From NCBI RefSeq assembly GCF_002355275.1, contig NZ_CP023449.1, forward strand, positions 496,001-560,000: a DNA stretch of 64,000 nt. Reading direction: 5' to 3'. The position numbers and the translations under genes were made by a program. Below are positions 1 through 7,602 of this stretch, piece by piece. Under the pieces are notes generated by a model. The model saw only the letters and a list, made by a program, of their open reading frames with translations. It was not told the DNA's origin and searched no databases. Each line of letters starts with the position of its first letter. The first letter of the stretch is position 1. This stretch comes from Rhizorhabdus dicambivorans. Lineage in GTDB: Bacteria; Pseudomonadota; Alphaproteobacteria; Sphingomonadales; Sphingomonadaceae.

Positions 1-266
1 AGGCGCTGCGCGGCACCGAGCTAACCGTGCCGCGTTCGGCGCTGCCGCCGCTCGAAGAGGGCGAATATTATCATATCGACCTGATCGGCCTGCCCTGCCT
101 GGTCGGTGCCGATGCGATCGGCCGGGCCGTGCTGGTCGAGGATTTCGGCGCGGGCGACGTGCTCGAGATCGAGAAGCCCGACGGCAAGCGCTTCATGGTC
201 CCCATCGCCAAGGCGGTGACGATCGAGCCTGACCGGCTGCTGATCGATCCGGAGTTCGTCGAATGA
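1..266 (+). CDS. rimM: RimM, 16S rRNA maturation factor (3' part only)
   Basis: This is the C-terminal part of RimM; the gene begins before the window, and the frame is open from the first bases. RimM binds ribosomal protein S19 and helps process the 3' domain of 16S rRNA and assemble the 30S subunit in the cytoplasm. The visible part is the PRC-barrel domain, with the typical run 'LPPLEEGEYYHIDLIGL' followed by V-x-DFGAGDVLEI. The stop overlaps the next start (ATGA), so translation is probably coupled. In most bacteria rimM lies directly before trmD and rplS; here four genes intervene. The identification is firm, but the N-terminal PRC-linker half is not visible. Confidence 0.93.
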   Translation, partial: ALRGTELTVPRSALPPLEEGEYYHIDLIGLPCLVGADAIGRAVLVEDFGAGDVLEIEKPDGKRFMVPIAKAVTIEPDRLLIDPEFVE

Positions 267-541
267 ATGCCGCCGCCATCTTCCTGCTGATCGGCTCCAT
301 CTATCTGGTGATCGTCGCCTATGGTGTCGTCCGCACGATGAAGAAGGGCCTGCCCCCGCGCGCCCGCCTCGCTTCGGCGGCGGCGCAGGTTGTCGTGCCG
401 CCGGTCGCCCTGTTCGCGGCGCTGCTGACGACCGGGGATGCCTTCGCGATCGGCGGCTGGGGCGTGATGCTCGGCATGCTGCTGGTTGCGGGCACCCTGC
501 TCGCCATCTGCACCGACATGATCGCGCGGCGGCTGTTGTAA
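263..541 (+). CDS. small inner-membrane protein, unknown function
   Basis: A 92-residue protein that I do not recognise. It has three hydrophobic segments (about residues 4-24, 42-62 and 64-88), with a basic loop (RTMKKGLPPRAR) between the first two, so it is very likely an inner-membrane protein with the N-terminus outside. Its ATG overlaps the rimM stop, so it is translated with rimM. Downstream, the vapBC promoter begins within its last codons. No enzymatic motif is visible. It may be an ordinary lineage-specific member of the rimM operon rather than part of the toxin-antitoxin insertion. Confidence 0.75.
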   Translation: MNAAAIFLLIGSIYLVIVAYGVVRTMKKGLPPRARLASAAAQVVVPPVALFAALLTTGDAFAIGGWGVMLGMLLVAGTLLAICTDMIARRLL

Positions 542-564
542 TAGCTGGGCGTATAAAGTATATA
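536..564 (+). promoter_or_regulatory. candidate sigma-70-type promoter of vapBC
   Basis: TTGTAA (536-541) and TATATA (559-564) are separated by exactly 17 bases, a good fit to the housekeeping consensus. The -10 hexamer lies inside the left arm of the palindrome at 558-578, so a protein bound there would block polymerase. This would give vapBC transcription of its own within the rimM operon. No experimental start site is known. Confidence 0.5.
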
Positions 565-578
565 CATGCTGTATATAC
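558..578. promoter_or_regulatory. palindromic operator upstream of vapB
   Basis: GTATATACA (558-566) and TGTATATAC (570-578) form a perfect 9-base inverted repeat around a 3-base spacer (TGC). It ends 10 bases before the vapB start. VapB antitoxins with AbrB-type domains, alone or with VapC, typically repress their own operon through such AT-rich palindromes, so this is the probable autoregulatory site. Confidence 0.75.
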
Positions 579-588
579 GGAGCCGGTC

Positions 589-864
589 ATGAGCGAGGAA
601 TATCGCGCCAAGGTTTTCAAGTCGGGCAATTCGGTGGCGTTGCGCCTCCCGAAGGCGCTTGGCCTGAAAGAAGGCACCGAGGTGATCGTCCGCGAAGAGC
701 GGGGCGAGTTCAGCTTCAAGCCGGCGGATGAGAAGCCGAAGAAGATCGATCTGACCGGCATCTACGGAACGATCCCCGGCCTCAAGCCGCGAACCCCCGA
801 AGAACGTCAGTTCGATGATCCGCCGCGGCCCTGGCATCTGCTCGACCGGCCGAACGAAAGCTGA
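589..864 (+). CDS. vapB: VapB-type antitoxin (AbrB/MazE-fold)
   Basis: A 91-residue antitoxin. Residues 5-50 match the swapped-hairpin AbrB/SpoVT DNA-binding domain ('KVFKSGNSVALRLPKAL' with the GNS and R-L-P-K signature). The proline-rich, acidic C-terminal part (about 55-91) would wrap around and inhibit the toxin. The toxin gene follows with no gap: TGA at 862-864, then GTG at 865. The ATG at 589 is preceded by GGAG. The protein should bind the palindrome at 558-578 and repress the pair. Assignment as the partner of the PIN-domain protein downstream is secure; which environmental cue frees the toxin cannot be inferred. Confidence 0.92.
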   Translation: MSEEYRAKVFKSGNSVALRLPKALGLKEGTEVIVREERGEFSFKPADEKPKKIDLTGIYGTIPGLKPRTPEERQFDDPPRPWHLLDRPNES

Positions 865-1239
865 GTGCGCTACCTCATCGATACCAATTGTTGCATCTTC
901 CTGTTCGCCGGCGGCTATCAAGCGCTGGCGGACAGGATCAGCGCGCTAGACAAGGACGAGGTCGGCCTTTCGGCCATCGTCTATGCCGAACTCGCGCTCG
1001 GCAGCGCAAACGGAAAGGAGCCGTCTCCGTCGGCGCTGGATCGGCTCATCCGTATATTTCCGGTCCTGCCATTCGATGAGGCTGCGGCCCGGGCTTATGC
1101 GCTCCTGCCTTTCAAGCGAGGCAGCTTCGATCGCCTGCTCGCCGCCCATGCACTGACGCTCGACCTCACTCTTATCACAAACAATGAGCGCGACTTCGCC
1201 GACATCCCCGGCCTGAAGGTCGAGAACTGGACGATCTGA
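865..1239 (+). CDS. vapC: VapC toxin, PIN-domain ribonuclease
   Basis: A 124-residue PIN-domain endoribonuclease. VapC toxins cut specific RNAs (initiator tRNA, 23S rRNA loop or other tRNAs) when antitoxin is lost. The acidic metal-binding residues are all present: D6 (LIDTN), E42 (AELALG), D89 (FDRLLAAHAL) and D110 after the TNNERDF motif, so it should be active. The start is GTG directly after the vapB stop, which fits translational coupling. The stop overlaps the next gene's ATG (1239), tying the pair into the trmD operon. The RNA target is unknown; nearby genes modify tRNA and rRNA, but that does not identify it. Confidence 0.93.
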   Translation: MRYLIDTNCCIFLFAGGYQALADRISALDKDEVGLSAIVYAELALGSANGKEPSPSALDRLIRIFPVLPFDEAAARAYALLPFKRGSFDRLLAAHALTLDLTLITNNERDFADIPGLKVENWTI

Positions 1240-1553
1240 TGATCGAGTTACTCCTTATTCTGGCGGCTCTGGCGATTCCGGCTTTCCTGGGCCACCTCCT
1301 CCGTCTGGTGCGGCCCCAGTGGACTGCGAGGCGAATCAGCTACATAGCCGCATCGCCCATCCCGTTGCTCATCGCGGTTGCATGCGTTTTCATCATCGTT
1401 GAGGCCAGCATGACGCCGTCCGAAAAATGTGGGGTCGACGCGTGCGGGATGGCGATGGCCATGTCTGTCATCACGCTGGTAATCGCATTCGCGCTGTTCG
1501 TGATCGGGGCAATCATCGTCGCGCTTTGGCTTCGCCACACGGAAAAACCATGA
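1239..1553 (+). CDS. small inner-membrane protein, unknown function
   Basis: A 104-residue protein with three hydrophobic segments (about residues 1-21, 33-55 and 71-96) and a short loop containing two cysteines (EKCGVDACG). I do not recognise the family. Its ATG overlaps the vapC stop, and its own stop overlaps the trmD start (ATGA at 1550-1553), so it sits between toxin and trmD in one coupled chain. Membrane location is inferred from hydrophobicity only. It could be a passenger that came with the toxin-antitoxin pair. Confidence 0.7.
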   Translation: MIELLLILAALAIPAFLGHLLRLVRPQWTARRISYIAASPIPLLIAVACVFIIVEASMTPSEKCGVDACGMAMAMSVITLVIAFALFVIGAIIVALWLRHTEKP

Positions 1554-2290
1554 CCTTCGCCGCCACCATCCTGACCCTCTATCCGGAGATGTTCCCCGGG
1601 CCGCTCGGCGCGTCGCTCGCCGGGCGCGCGCTGGCGGAGGGGAAATGGTCCTGCGATCCCGTCCAGATTCGCGATTTCGCGATCGACCGGCACCGCTCGG
1701 TCGACGACACACCGGCGGGCGGCGGGGCGGGGATGGTGATGCGGGCCGACATATTGGCGCGCGCGGTCGATCATGCGCTGGAGAAGCGGCCCGACGCGCC
1801 GCTGCTGGCGATGACGCCGCGCGGACGCCCGCTCACCCAGGCGCGGGTCCGTGAACTGGCGGCCGGCGCCGGCGTCACGATTCTCTGCGGCCGATTCGAG
1901 GGAATCGACGAGCGGCTGTTCGAGGCGCGGCCGATCGAACCGGTTTCGATCGGCGATTATATCCTTTCGGGCGGGGAAATGGGCGCTTTGACCCTGCTCG
2001 ATGCTTGCATTCGCCTGCTCCCCGGCGTAATGGGCGCCCCCGATAGCGGGGATGACGAGAGCTTCGAAAGCGGCCTTCTCGAATATCCGCATTATACCCG
2101 ACCTGCTGAGTGGGAAGGGCGCACGATCCCCGAGGTGCTGCGATCTGGGGATCATGCGAGGATCGAGGCTTGGCGAAAGGCCATGGCCGAGACCGATACA
2201 AGGCTAAGGAGGCCGGACCTTTGGGAGCGTCATGAGGGCGCTCGGGTGCAGTCTCCCTCTGGCGCGCGGCGACAGAAGAAGGAGCGATGA
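1550..2290 (+). CDS. trmD: TrmD, tRNA (guanine-N1-)-methyltransferase
   Basis: TrmD methylates G37 of tRNAs that read CNN codons, using S-adenosylmethionine, and so prevents +1 frameshifting; it is usually essential. The 246-residue protein has the family's trefoil-knot SAM site: 'LCGRFEGID' at about 112-120 and '[11 protein letters not shown]' at about 133-143. The C-terminal helical domain carries 'YPHYTRP', which follows the tRNA-binding loop. I chose the ATG at 1550, which overlaps the preceding stop; upstream in-frame codons belong to an unrelated reading. It overlaps rplS by four bases. The last 20 residues are basic and probably variable. Confidence 0.97.
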   Translation: MTFAATILTLYPEMFPGPLGASLAGRALAEGKWSCDPVQIRDFAIDRHRSVDDTPAGGGAGMVMRADILARAVDHALEKRPDAPLLAMTPRGRPLTQARVRELAAGAGVTILCGRFEGIDERLFEARPIEPVSIGDYILSGGEMGALTLLDACIRLLPGVMGAPDSGDDESFESGLLEYPHYTRPAEWEGRTIPEVLRSGDHARIEAWRKAMAETDTRLRRPDLWERHEGARVQSPSGARRQKKER

Positions 2291-2682
2291 GCATGAACCT
2301 CATCCAGCAGCTCGAAGCCGAGCAGATTGCCAAGTTCAAGGAAGCGAAGTCGATTCCCGACTTCCGCCCCGGTGACACCCTGCGCGTCGGCGTGAAGGTC
2401 GTCGAAGGCGAGCGCACCCGCGTCCAGGCCTATGAGGGCGTCTGCATCGCCCGCGCCAACAAGGGCATGGGTTCGTCGTTCACCGTCCGCAAGATTTCGT
2501 TCGGCGAGGGCGTCGAGCGCGTCTTCCCACTCTATTCGCCGAACGTCGAGTCGATCGAGGTCGTCCGCAAGGGCGTCGTCCGTCGCGCCAAGCTCTATTA
2601 CCTCCGTGGCCGCCGCGGCAAATCCGCGCGTATTGCGGAGCGTCGCGACCATAAGCCGGCCGCCGAGGCCCAGGAAGCCTGA
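2287..2682 (+). CDS. rplS: 50S ribosomal protein L19
   Basis: L19 sits at the 30S-50S interface near the A-site finger of 23S rRNA. The 131-residue protein has the standard fold: '[16 protein letters not shown]', '[12 protein letters not shown]', '[18 protein letters not shown]' and the basic '[18 protein letters not shown]'. The C-terminal extension (about 118-131, Ala/Glu rich) is common in alphaproteobacteria. Two starts are possible (2287 and 2293); the first overlaps the trmD stop and has a GGAG ten bases upstream. A GC-rich hairpin follows at 2713-2739 and probably ends the operon. Confidence 0.97.
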   Translation: MSMNLIQQLEAEQIAKFKEAKSIPDFRPGDTLRVGVKVVEGERTRVQAYEGVCIARANKGMGSSFTVRKISFGEGVERVFPLYSPNVESIEVVRKGVVRRAKLYYLRGRRGKSARIAERRDHKPAAEAQEA

Positions 2683-2712
2683 TCGCAGGCGCTCCATAGC
2701 AAACCTCGCAGG

Positions 2713-2739
2713 CGGCCGGCTCCCCAGGGAGACCGGCCG
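2713..2739 (+). terminator. hairpin ending the rimM-trmD-rplS operon
   Basis: CGGCCGG (2713-2719) pairs with CCGGCCG (2733-2739), and the inner CTCC/GGAG extends the stem. A short run of T follows (TTTG). The position 30 bases after the rplS stop suits an intrinsic terminator, though the U-tract is weak. Confidence 0.6.
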
Positions 2740-2776
2740 TTTGCTTATCCAGCGCTACCGATACAACAGAAACGGC

Positions 2777-2843
2777 ACGTCGCCCCGGCGGAGGCCGGGG
2801 CCGCAAGAGGTTCCAGCGACCCCGGCCTCCGCCGGGGTGACGT
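2777..2843. repeat. family A palindromic repeat (paired arms)
   Basis: Two inverted copies of a 25-base GC-rich unit, 'CGTCGCCCCGGCGGAGGCC' and its complement, flank a short unique loop. The same unit recurs at 26201-26281, 33267-33297 and 55021-55112. Each arm is also partly self-complementary, as in REP/BIME elements. It lies in the rplS-asd gap. Confidence 0.85.
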
Positions 2844-2867
2844 CCCAGCAAACGGAAAGAAGTGAAG

Positions 2868-3893
2868 ATGGGCTATCGTGTCGTCGTCGCGGGTGCCACC
2901 GGCAATGTGGGCCGTGAAATGCTGAACATCCTGGCCGAGCGGGAATTCCCGATCGACGAGATCGCCGTGCTTGCCTCGGCGCGCAGCCAGGGCGACATGA
3001 TCGAGTTCGGCGAGACCGGCAAGACGCTCAAGGTCCAGAATATCGAGCATTTCGACTTCGCCGGCTGGGACATGGCGCTGTTCGCGATCGGCTCGACCGC
3101 GACCAAGATCTACGCGCCCAAGGCGGCGGCGGCGGGCTGCACCGTGATCGACAATTCGTCGCTCTACCGGATGGAGCCCGATATCCCGCTGATCGTGCCC
3201 GAGGTGAACCCGGAGGCGATCGACGGCTACAAGGCCCGCAACATCATCGCCAATCCCAACTGCTCGACCGCACAGATGGTGGTGGCGCTGAAGCCGCTCC
3301 ATGACGCCGCGACGATCAAGCGGGTGGTCGTCTCAACCTATCAGTCGGTGTCGGGCGCCGGCAAGCAAGGCATGGACGAGCTGTTCGAGCAGAGCCGCAA
3401 CATCTTCGTCGGCGATCCCGCCGAGCCGAAGAAGTTCACCAAGCAGATCGCCTTCAACGTGATCCCGCATATCGACAGCTTCCTCGACGACGGCTTCACC
3501 AAGGAAGAGTGGAAGATGGTCGTCGAGACCAAGAAGATCATGGACCCCAAGGTGAAGGTGGTCGCCACCTGCGTCCGCGTCCCCGTCTTCGTCGGCCATT
3601 CCGAAGCGATCAACATCGAGTTCGAGAATGAGCTGTCGGCCGCCGACGCGCAGAAGATCCTGCGGGAAGCGCCGGGCGTGATGCTCGTCGACAAGCGCGA
3701 GGACGGCGGATACGTCACCCCGATCGAGTGCGTCGGCGAGTTCGCGACCTATGTCAGCCGCGTCCGCGACGATCCCACCGTCGACAACGGTCTGGTGTTG
3801 TGGTGCGTATCGGACAATCTGCGCAAGGGCGCGGCGCTGAACGCGGTGCAGATCGCCGAGCTGCTCGGCCGCCGGCATCTCAAGAAGGCGTAA
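2868..3893 (+). CDS. asd: aspartate-semialdehyde dehydrogenase
   Basis: Asd reduces aspartyl-4-phosphate to aspartate semialdehyde with NADPH, the branch point to lysine, diaminopimelate, methionine and threonine. The protein (341 residues) has the Rossmann motif GATGNVG at 9-15, the catalytic cysteine C132 in 'NPNCSTAQ', and the 'PHIDSFLDDGFTKEEWKM' segment with the later histidine region. I start it at ATG 2868, because GGAAAGAAG lies at the right distance and the family begins with GYRVVVAGATG. An upstream GTG (2862) is possible but adds only two residues. It appears to be a single-gene unit with repeats on both sides. Confidence 0.97.
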   Translation: MGYRVVVAGATGNVGREMLNILAEREFPIDEIAVLASARSQGDMIEFGETGKTLKVQNIEHFDFAGWDMALFAIGSTATKIYAPKAAAAGCTVIDNSSLYRMEPDIPLIVPEVNPEAIDGYKARNIIANPNCSTAQMVVALKPLHDAATIKRVVVSTYQSVSGAGKQGMDELFEQSRNIFVGDPAEPKKFTKQIAFNVIPHIDSFLDDGFTKEEWKMVVETKKIMDPKVKVVATCVRVPVFVGHSEAINIEFENELSAADAQKILREAPGVMLVDKREDGGYVTPIECVGEFATYVSRVRDDPTVDNGLVLWCVSDNLRKGAALNAVQIAELLGRRHLKKA

Positions 3894-3912
3894 GCTCTCA
3901 ACTCCTCTTGAC

Positions 3913-4007
3913 CGTCATTCCTGCGAAGGCAGGAATCCATGTCTGTCACCTCAAGCGGCATCGTTCGTTGAGAAAGACATGGACCCCAGCCTTCGCTGGG
4001 GTGACGT
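3913..4007. repeat. family B palindromic repeat (paired arms)
   Basis: The left arm is 'GTCATTCCTGCGAAGGCAGG' followed by AATCCATG; the right arm is CATGGACCCCAGC-CTTCGCTGGGGTGACG. Each arm is a small hairpin, and together they form a large inverted pair. The unit recurs at 49267-49364 and 59373-59468, with diverged relatives at 23987, 39139 and 52588 and a half copy at 44074. It occupies the asd-GFA gap. Confidence 0.85.
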
Positions 4008-4016
4008 GGAGGGTAG

Positions 4017-4460
4017 ATGTCCCGGACCATGACCGGCGGCTGCCAGTGCGGCCGCATCCGCTACGCCGCCGAGGTCGGCTCGGACGACGCCTATCTGTGC
4101 CATTGCCGGATGTGCCAGCGCGCGACCGGCGGGGTGTCGATCGCCTTCGTCAACCTGCCCAAGGCGGCGGTGGTCTGGGAAAGCGAGCCGGACTGCTATG
4201 CCAGCTCGCCGATCGCGCGGCGGCCCTTCTGTTCGGCCTGCGGCACGCCGCTCGGCTTCGAATATCCCGACAGCGACAAATGCGACCTGACCGTGGGCAG
4301 CTTCGACGATCCGTCGCGCTTCCGCCCGACCAGCCATTTCGGGGCGGAGGCGATCCACGAAGCCTGGATCGACACGCGCGCCCTGCCGCGCTACCGCACC
4401 GACCAGCATGACGCCCTCACCGACCGCTGGATGAAAGCCCTTGGCAAGCTCCCCGACTGA
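4017..4460 (+). CDS. GFA/CENP-V-fold zinc protein
   Basis: A 147-residue member of the glutathione-dependent formaldehyde-activating (GFA)-like family. Zinc ligands are visible: C9 and C11 (GGCQCG), C28, C30 and C33 (CHCRMC), and C72 and C75 (FCSACGTPL). The founding enzyme was proposed to join glutathione and formaldehyde, but most members have no proven substrate, so only the fold is safe. The ATG at 4017 lies just after a repeat, with GGAGGG upstream. Its end overlaps the start of the hydrolase downstream by 20 bases, suggesting a two-gene unit. Confidence 0.9.
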   Translation: MSRTMTGGCQCGRIRYAAEVGSDDAYLCHCRMCQRATGGVSIAFVNLPKAAVVWESEPDCYASSPIARRPFCSACGTPLGFEYPDSDKCDLTVGSFDDPSRFRPTSHFGAEAIHEAWIDTRALPRYRTDQHDALTDRWMKALGKLPD

Positions 4461-5226
4461 CGCCACCCGCCACCATTTCGACGGCGCGGACGGCGCGCCG
4501 ATGGTCTGGCACGGCATGGGGCCGGAGGATGGCCGGCCGGTGATCCTGATCCACGGCCTCTTCTCCAACGCCTTCACCAACTGGGTGCGTTATGGCCATG
4601 CCGCCAAGCTCGCCGCGAAGGGCCGCCGGGTGATCATGCCCGATCTGCGCGCCCATGGCGAAAGCGCCAAGCCGCACGATGCTTCGGGCTACAGCCCCGA
4701 CATATTGGCCGACGACAATCTGGCGCTGATCGAGCAACTGGGTCTGCTGCCCGGCGGCTATGATCTCGGCGGCTATTCGCTGGGCGGACGCACGACCGCG
4801 CGGATGCTGGTGCGTGGCGCCCGGCCGGGCAAGGCGCTGCTGGCGGGCATGGGGCTGGAAGGCCTGCTGGACCTCGGCGGCCGCGTTGGCTTCTTCCGCA
4901 AGGTGCTCGAAGGCGTCGGCACCCACGCCAAATTCTCGCCGGAGTGGATGGCCGAGGGTTTCCTGAAGACAACGAAGGGTGATCCCCGCGCGCTGCTCCT
5001 GCTGCTCGACAATTTCCCCCGCATCCCCCGCGCCGCGCTGGCCGATCTCGACGTGCCGATCCTGGTGCTGACGGGCAGCGAGGACAAGGACAACGGCTCG
5101 GCCCGGGCGCTGGCGGAGGCGCTGCCCAACGCCGCCTATGGCGAGGTGCCCGGCAACCATATGAGCGCCGTCACCCTGCCCGAACTGGGCGATGCCATGG
5201 CGGCGTGGTTCCAGAGCGATTTCTAG
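4441..5226 (+). CDS. alpha/beta-hydrolase
   Basis: A 261-residue alpha/beta-hydrolase. The oxyanion-hole motif (ILIHGLFSN) lies at about 35-43, the nucleophile S113 is in 'GGYSLGG', an acid follows in the 'VLTGSEDKDNG' segment, and the catalytic His is in GNHMSAV near residue 240. The start is probably the rare TTG at 4441: the frame is closed just upstream, and the first ATG (4501) would remove the typical first beta strand (HHFDGADG). It overlaps the GFA gene and has a hairpin directly after its stop. Substrate unknown; related proteins include esterases and haloperoxidase-like enzymes. Confidence 0.88.
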   Translation: MASSPTDATRHHFDGADGAPMVWHGMGPEDGRPVILIHGLFSNAFTNWVRYGHAAKLAAKGRRVIMPDLRAHGESAKPHDASGYSPDILADDNLALIEQLGLLPGGYDLGGYSLGGRTTARMLVRGARPGKALLAGMGLEGLLDLGGRVGFFRKVLEGVGTHAKFSPEWMAEGFLKTTKGDPRALLLLLDNFPRIPRAALADLDVPILVLTGSEDKDNGSARALAEALPNAAYGEVPGNHMSAVTLPELGDAMAAWFQSDF

Positions 5227-5313
5227 GCGGATGGAGACATCCGCCGACTCGGAAATCGCGGCAAACCAGAGAATTGGGGCGGTCCGATCCGATGCAATCG
5301 GATCGTGAACCGC
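5226..5313. other. two strong hairpins after the hydrolase gene
   Basis: GGCGGATG (5226-5233) and CATCCGCC (5238-5245) form a perfect 8-base stem closed by a GAGA tetraloop, starting at the hydrolase stop codon. A second, longer hairpin (5279-5313) pairs GCGGT-CGATCCGAT with ATCGGATCG-ACCGC around GCA. Neither has a U-tract. They may be transcript-end stabilisers, weak terminators or repeat relics. Confidence 0.6.
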
Positions 5314-5390
5314 TCTGAGGGCGGCCGGCGGCCCCCCACAGCCGTATCGCTCGCGCAATACACGGGCTTGACCCGTTCCCTCGGGCATGG

Positions 5391-5404
5391 TGACACTGGT
5401 GTCA
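5391..5404. promoter_or_regulatory. candidate operator upstream of the M2 peptidase
   Basis: TGACAC-TG-GTGTCA is a 6-base inverted repeat, 25 bases before the start of the peptidase gene. It resembles the even-spaced palindromes bound by LacI-type and similar regulators. No regulator gene is adjacent, so the binding protein is unknown. Confidence 0.4.
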
Positions 5405-5429
5405 GCATAAAGACTCCGAGGAACTCCCC

Positions 5430-7292
5430 ATGAGATACCCGATCAAGGCGGCCACATCGGCGCTCGCCATCGCAACCCTGTTCGCCGCCACCCCCGTCCT
5501 GGCGAAGAAGAAGGACAAGCCGGCCGATCCCGCCCCCGTCGCGGCCCAGGCGGCTCCGACCGTTGCCGAAGCCGACGCCTTCGTCGCCAGGGCCGAGCAG
5601 GAATTGAACGATCTCGGCATCTATGGCGCGCAGGTCGCCTGGATCAATTCCACCTATATCACCGACGACACCGACGCGGTGAACGCGCGGGTCGGCGCCG
5701 AATTCACCGAGCTGCAGGTCCGCCTCGCCAACGGCGCAGCGCGCTTCGACGGGCTCGATGGGCTCAGCTACGACACGAAGCGCAAGCTCGACGCGCTCAA
5801 GCAGAGCATCGTCCTGCCCGCGCCCTCCACCCCCGGCGCGGCCAAGGAGCTCAACGACCTCGCGACCCGGCTCCAGTCCGCCTATGGCAAGGGCAAGGGC
5901 ACGCTACGCGGCAAGGAGATCAACGGCTCGGACATCGAGGCCGAGATGGGGACCAACCGCAACCCGGCCGAGCTGAAGGAGATGTGGCTGAGCTGGCACG
6001 ATCAGGTCGGCAAGCCGATGGCGGGCGACTATGCCAAGCTGGTCGAGATCGCCAACCAGGGCGCGATCGACCTTGGCTACAAGGATCTCGGCGCGATGTG
6101 GCGTTCGGGCTATGACATGCCCGCCGACGATTTCGCGAAGATGATGGACCGGCTGTGGGTGCAGGTGAAGCCGCTTTACGACGCGCTCCACTGCTATACG
6201 CGGACGAAGCTCAACGCGAAATATGGCGATGCCGTCCAGCCCAAGGCCGGCCCGATCCGCGCCGATCTGCTTGGTAACATGTGGGCGCAGGAATGGGGCA
6301 ATATCTATGACATCGTCGCCCCCAAGGGTGCTGGCGACATCGGCTATGATGTCGAGGAACTGCTCAAGGCCAAGCAATATGATCCGGTGAAGATGGTGAA
6401 GACCGGCGAGGGCTTCTATTCCTCGCTGGGCTTCGCGCCGCTGCCCGACAGCTTCTGGACCCGCTCGCAGATCACCAAGCCGCGCGACCGCGAGGTGGTG
6501 TGCCACGCCTCGGCGTGGGACATCGACAACAAGGACGATCTGCGCATCAAGATGTGCACCAAGGTGAACTCCGACGACTTCGTCACCATCCACCATGAAC
6601 TGGGCCATAATTACTATCAGCGCGCCTATAACAAGCAGAGCTACCTCTACCTCAACGGCGCCAATGACGGCTTCCACGAGGCGATCGGGGATTTCGTCGC
6701 GCTGTCGATCACGCCCGACTATCTGGTGAAGATCGGCCTGCTCGATCCCGCCAAGGTGCCGAGCGCGGACAAGGATATCGGCCTGCTGCTGCGCCAGGCG
6801 ATGGACAAGGTGGCTTTCCTGCCGTTCGGCCTGCTGATGGACAAGTGGCGCTGGGGCGTGTTCAACGGATCGATCCGGCCCGCCAATTACGAGAAGGCGT
6901 GGACCGACCTGCGGCTGCAATATCAGGGCATCGTGCCCCCGGCCGATCGGCCCGACGACGCCTTCGATCCGGGCGCCAAATATCATATCCCGGGCAACAC
7001 GCCCTATGCGCGCTATTTCCTCGCCCGCATCCTCCAGTTCCAGTTCTACAAGGCGGCGTGCGACCAGGCGGGCTGGAAGGGCCCGCTTCACCGCTGCTCC
7101 TTCTACGGCGACAAGGAGGTCGGCAAGAAGCTCGACGCGATGCTGGCGATGGGATCGTCCAAGCCCTGGCCCGATGCGCTGGAGGCCTTCACCGGCAGCC
7201 GGGAGATCGATGGAACGGCGATGATCGCCTATTTCCAGCCGCTGATCGGCTGGCTCGAACAGCAGAACAAGGGCCAGCGCTGCGGCTGGTGA
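5430..7292 (+). CDS. M2-family peptidyl-dipeptidase (ACE-like), exported
   Basis: A 620-residue zinc metallopeptidase of family M2, related to angiotensin-converting enzyme, which removes dipeptides from peptide C-termini. The zinc motif HELGH is at residues 389-393, and the third ligand E417 lies in 'GFHEAIGDF'. The length matches single-domain bacterial ACE homologues. The N-terminus is a signal peptide (basic start, hydrophobic 8-21, cleavage near 'PVLA|KK'), followed by a Lys/Pro/Ala-rich linker, so it should act in the periplasm, perhaps lipid-free. It stands alone, with a possible operator upstream and a hairpin after the stop. The physiological substrate is unknown. Confidence 0.94.
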   Translation: MRYPIKAATSALAIATLFAATPVLAKKKDKPADPAPVAAQAAPTVAEADAFVARAEQELNDLGIYGAQVAWINSTYITDDTDAVNARVGAEFTELQVRLANGAARFDGLDGLSYDTKRKLDALKQSIVLPAPSTPGAAKELNDLATRLQSAYGKGKGTLRGKEINGSDIEAEMGTNRNPAELKEMWLSWHDQVGKPMAGDYAKLVEIANQGAIDLGYKDLGAMWRSGYDMPADDFAKMMDRLWVQVKPLYDALHCYTRTKLNAKYGDAVQPKAGPIRADLLGNMWAQEWGNIYDIVAPKGAGDIGYDVEELLKAKQYDPVKMVKTGEGFYSSLGFAPLPDSFWTRSQITKPRDREVVCHASAWDIDNKDDLRIKMCTKVNSDDFVTIHHELGHNYYQRAYNKQSYLYLNGANDGFHEAIGDFVALSITPDYLVKIGLLDPAKVPSADKDIGLLLRQAMDKVAFLPFGLLMDKWRWGVFNGSIRPANYEKAWTDLRLQYQGIVPPADRPDDAFDPGAKYHIPGNTPYARYFLARILQFQFYKAACDQAGWKGPLHRCSFYGDKEVGKKLDAMLAMGSSKPWPDALEAFTGSREIDGTAMIAYFQPLIGWLEQQNKGQRCGW

Positions 7293-7301
7293 GAATCGGA
7301 C

Positions 7302-7334
7302 GGGGGCGGCGCCGAATCGTTCGGTGCCGTCCCC
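7302..7334 (+). terminator. hairpin after the M2 peptidase gene
   Basis: GGGG-CGGC-CCGAA and TTCGG-GCCG-CCCC form a long, GC-rich, slightly bulged stem around TCG, starting 10 bases after the stop. It has no T-run, so termination would be weak or Rho-assisted. The gap 7293-7602 holds this stem and a second one at 7450-7478; I see no gene in it. Confidence 0.5.
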
Positions 7335-7449
7335 GATGTCCGCGCCAATAAGCTGAATAAAGATGACGATCCTGATGGGGGACGATTCGCGCTCGGGAGC
7401 GGAAAGCCGAAGGAATCGCGTCGAATAGCTTCCAAAACGGATCAACTGC

Positions 7450-7478
7450 TCGGAAACGGTACGGTTTCCGATCCTTTT
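7450..7478 (+). terminator. intrinsic terminator between the M2 peptidase and GGDEF genes
   Basis: TCGGAAAC (7450-7457) and GTTTCCGA (7464-7471) form a perfect 8-base stem with a 6-base loop. It is followed by TCCTTTTA, a reasonable U-tract in the plus direction. It would insulate the GGDEF gene from the peptidase gene. Confidence 0.65.
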
Positions 7479-7602
7479 ACTATTGATTTTTGAAGCCCCC
7501 CGCTCCAGTGCGGCGGCCCAATCGACAGGGGGTGGCCGGCATGCCGGCGGCGGATTGTCCGCCGCTGTGGTCGGGCCGCGACGGCTGGGGCGTCCGGGGG
7601 AT

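Noticed and set aside
3728-4411. Alternative frame spanning the asd end, a repeat and the GFA gene
   Set aside because: It crosses a palindromic repeat and two real genes; its translation is Arg-rich noise.
7483-7602. Longer N-terminus for the GGDEF protein
   Set aside because: The extra about 40 residues are Gly/Pro/Arg-rich, lack hydrophobic character and follow a terminator closely; the membrane part starts at 7603.
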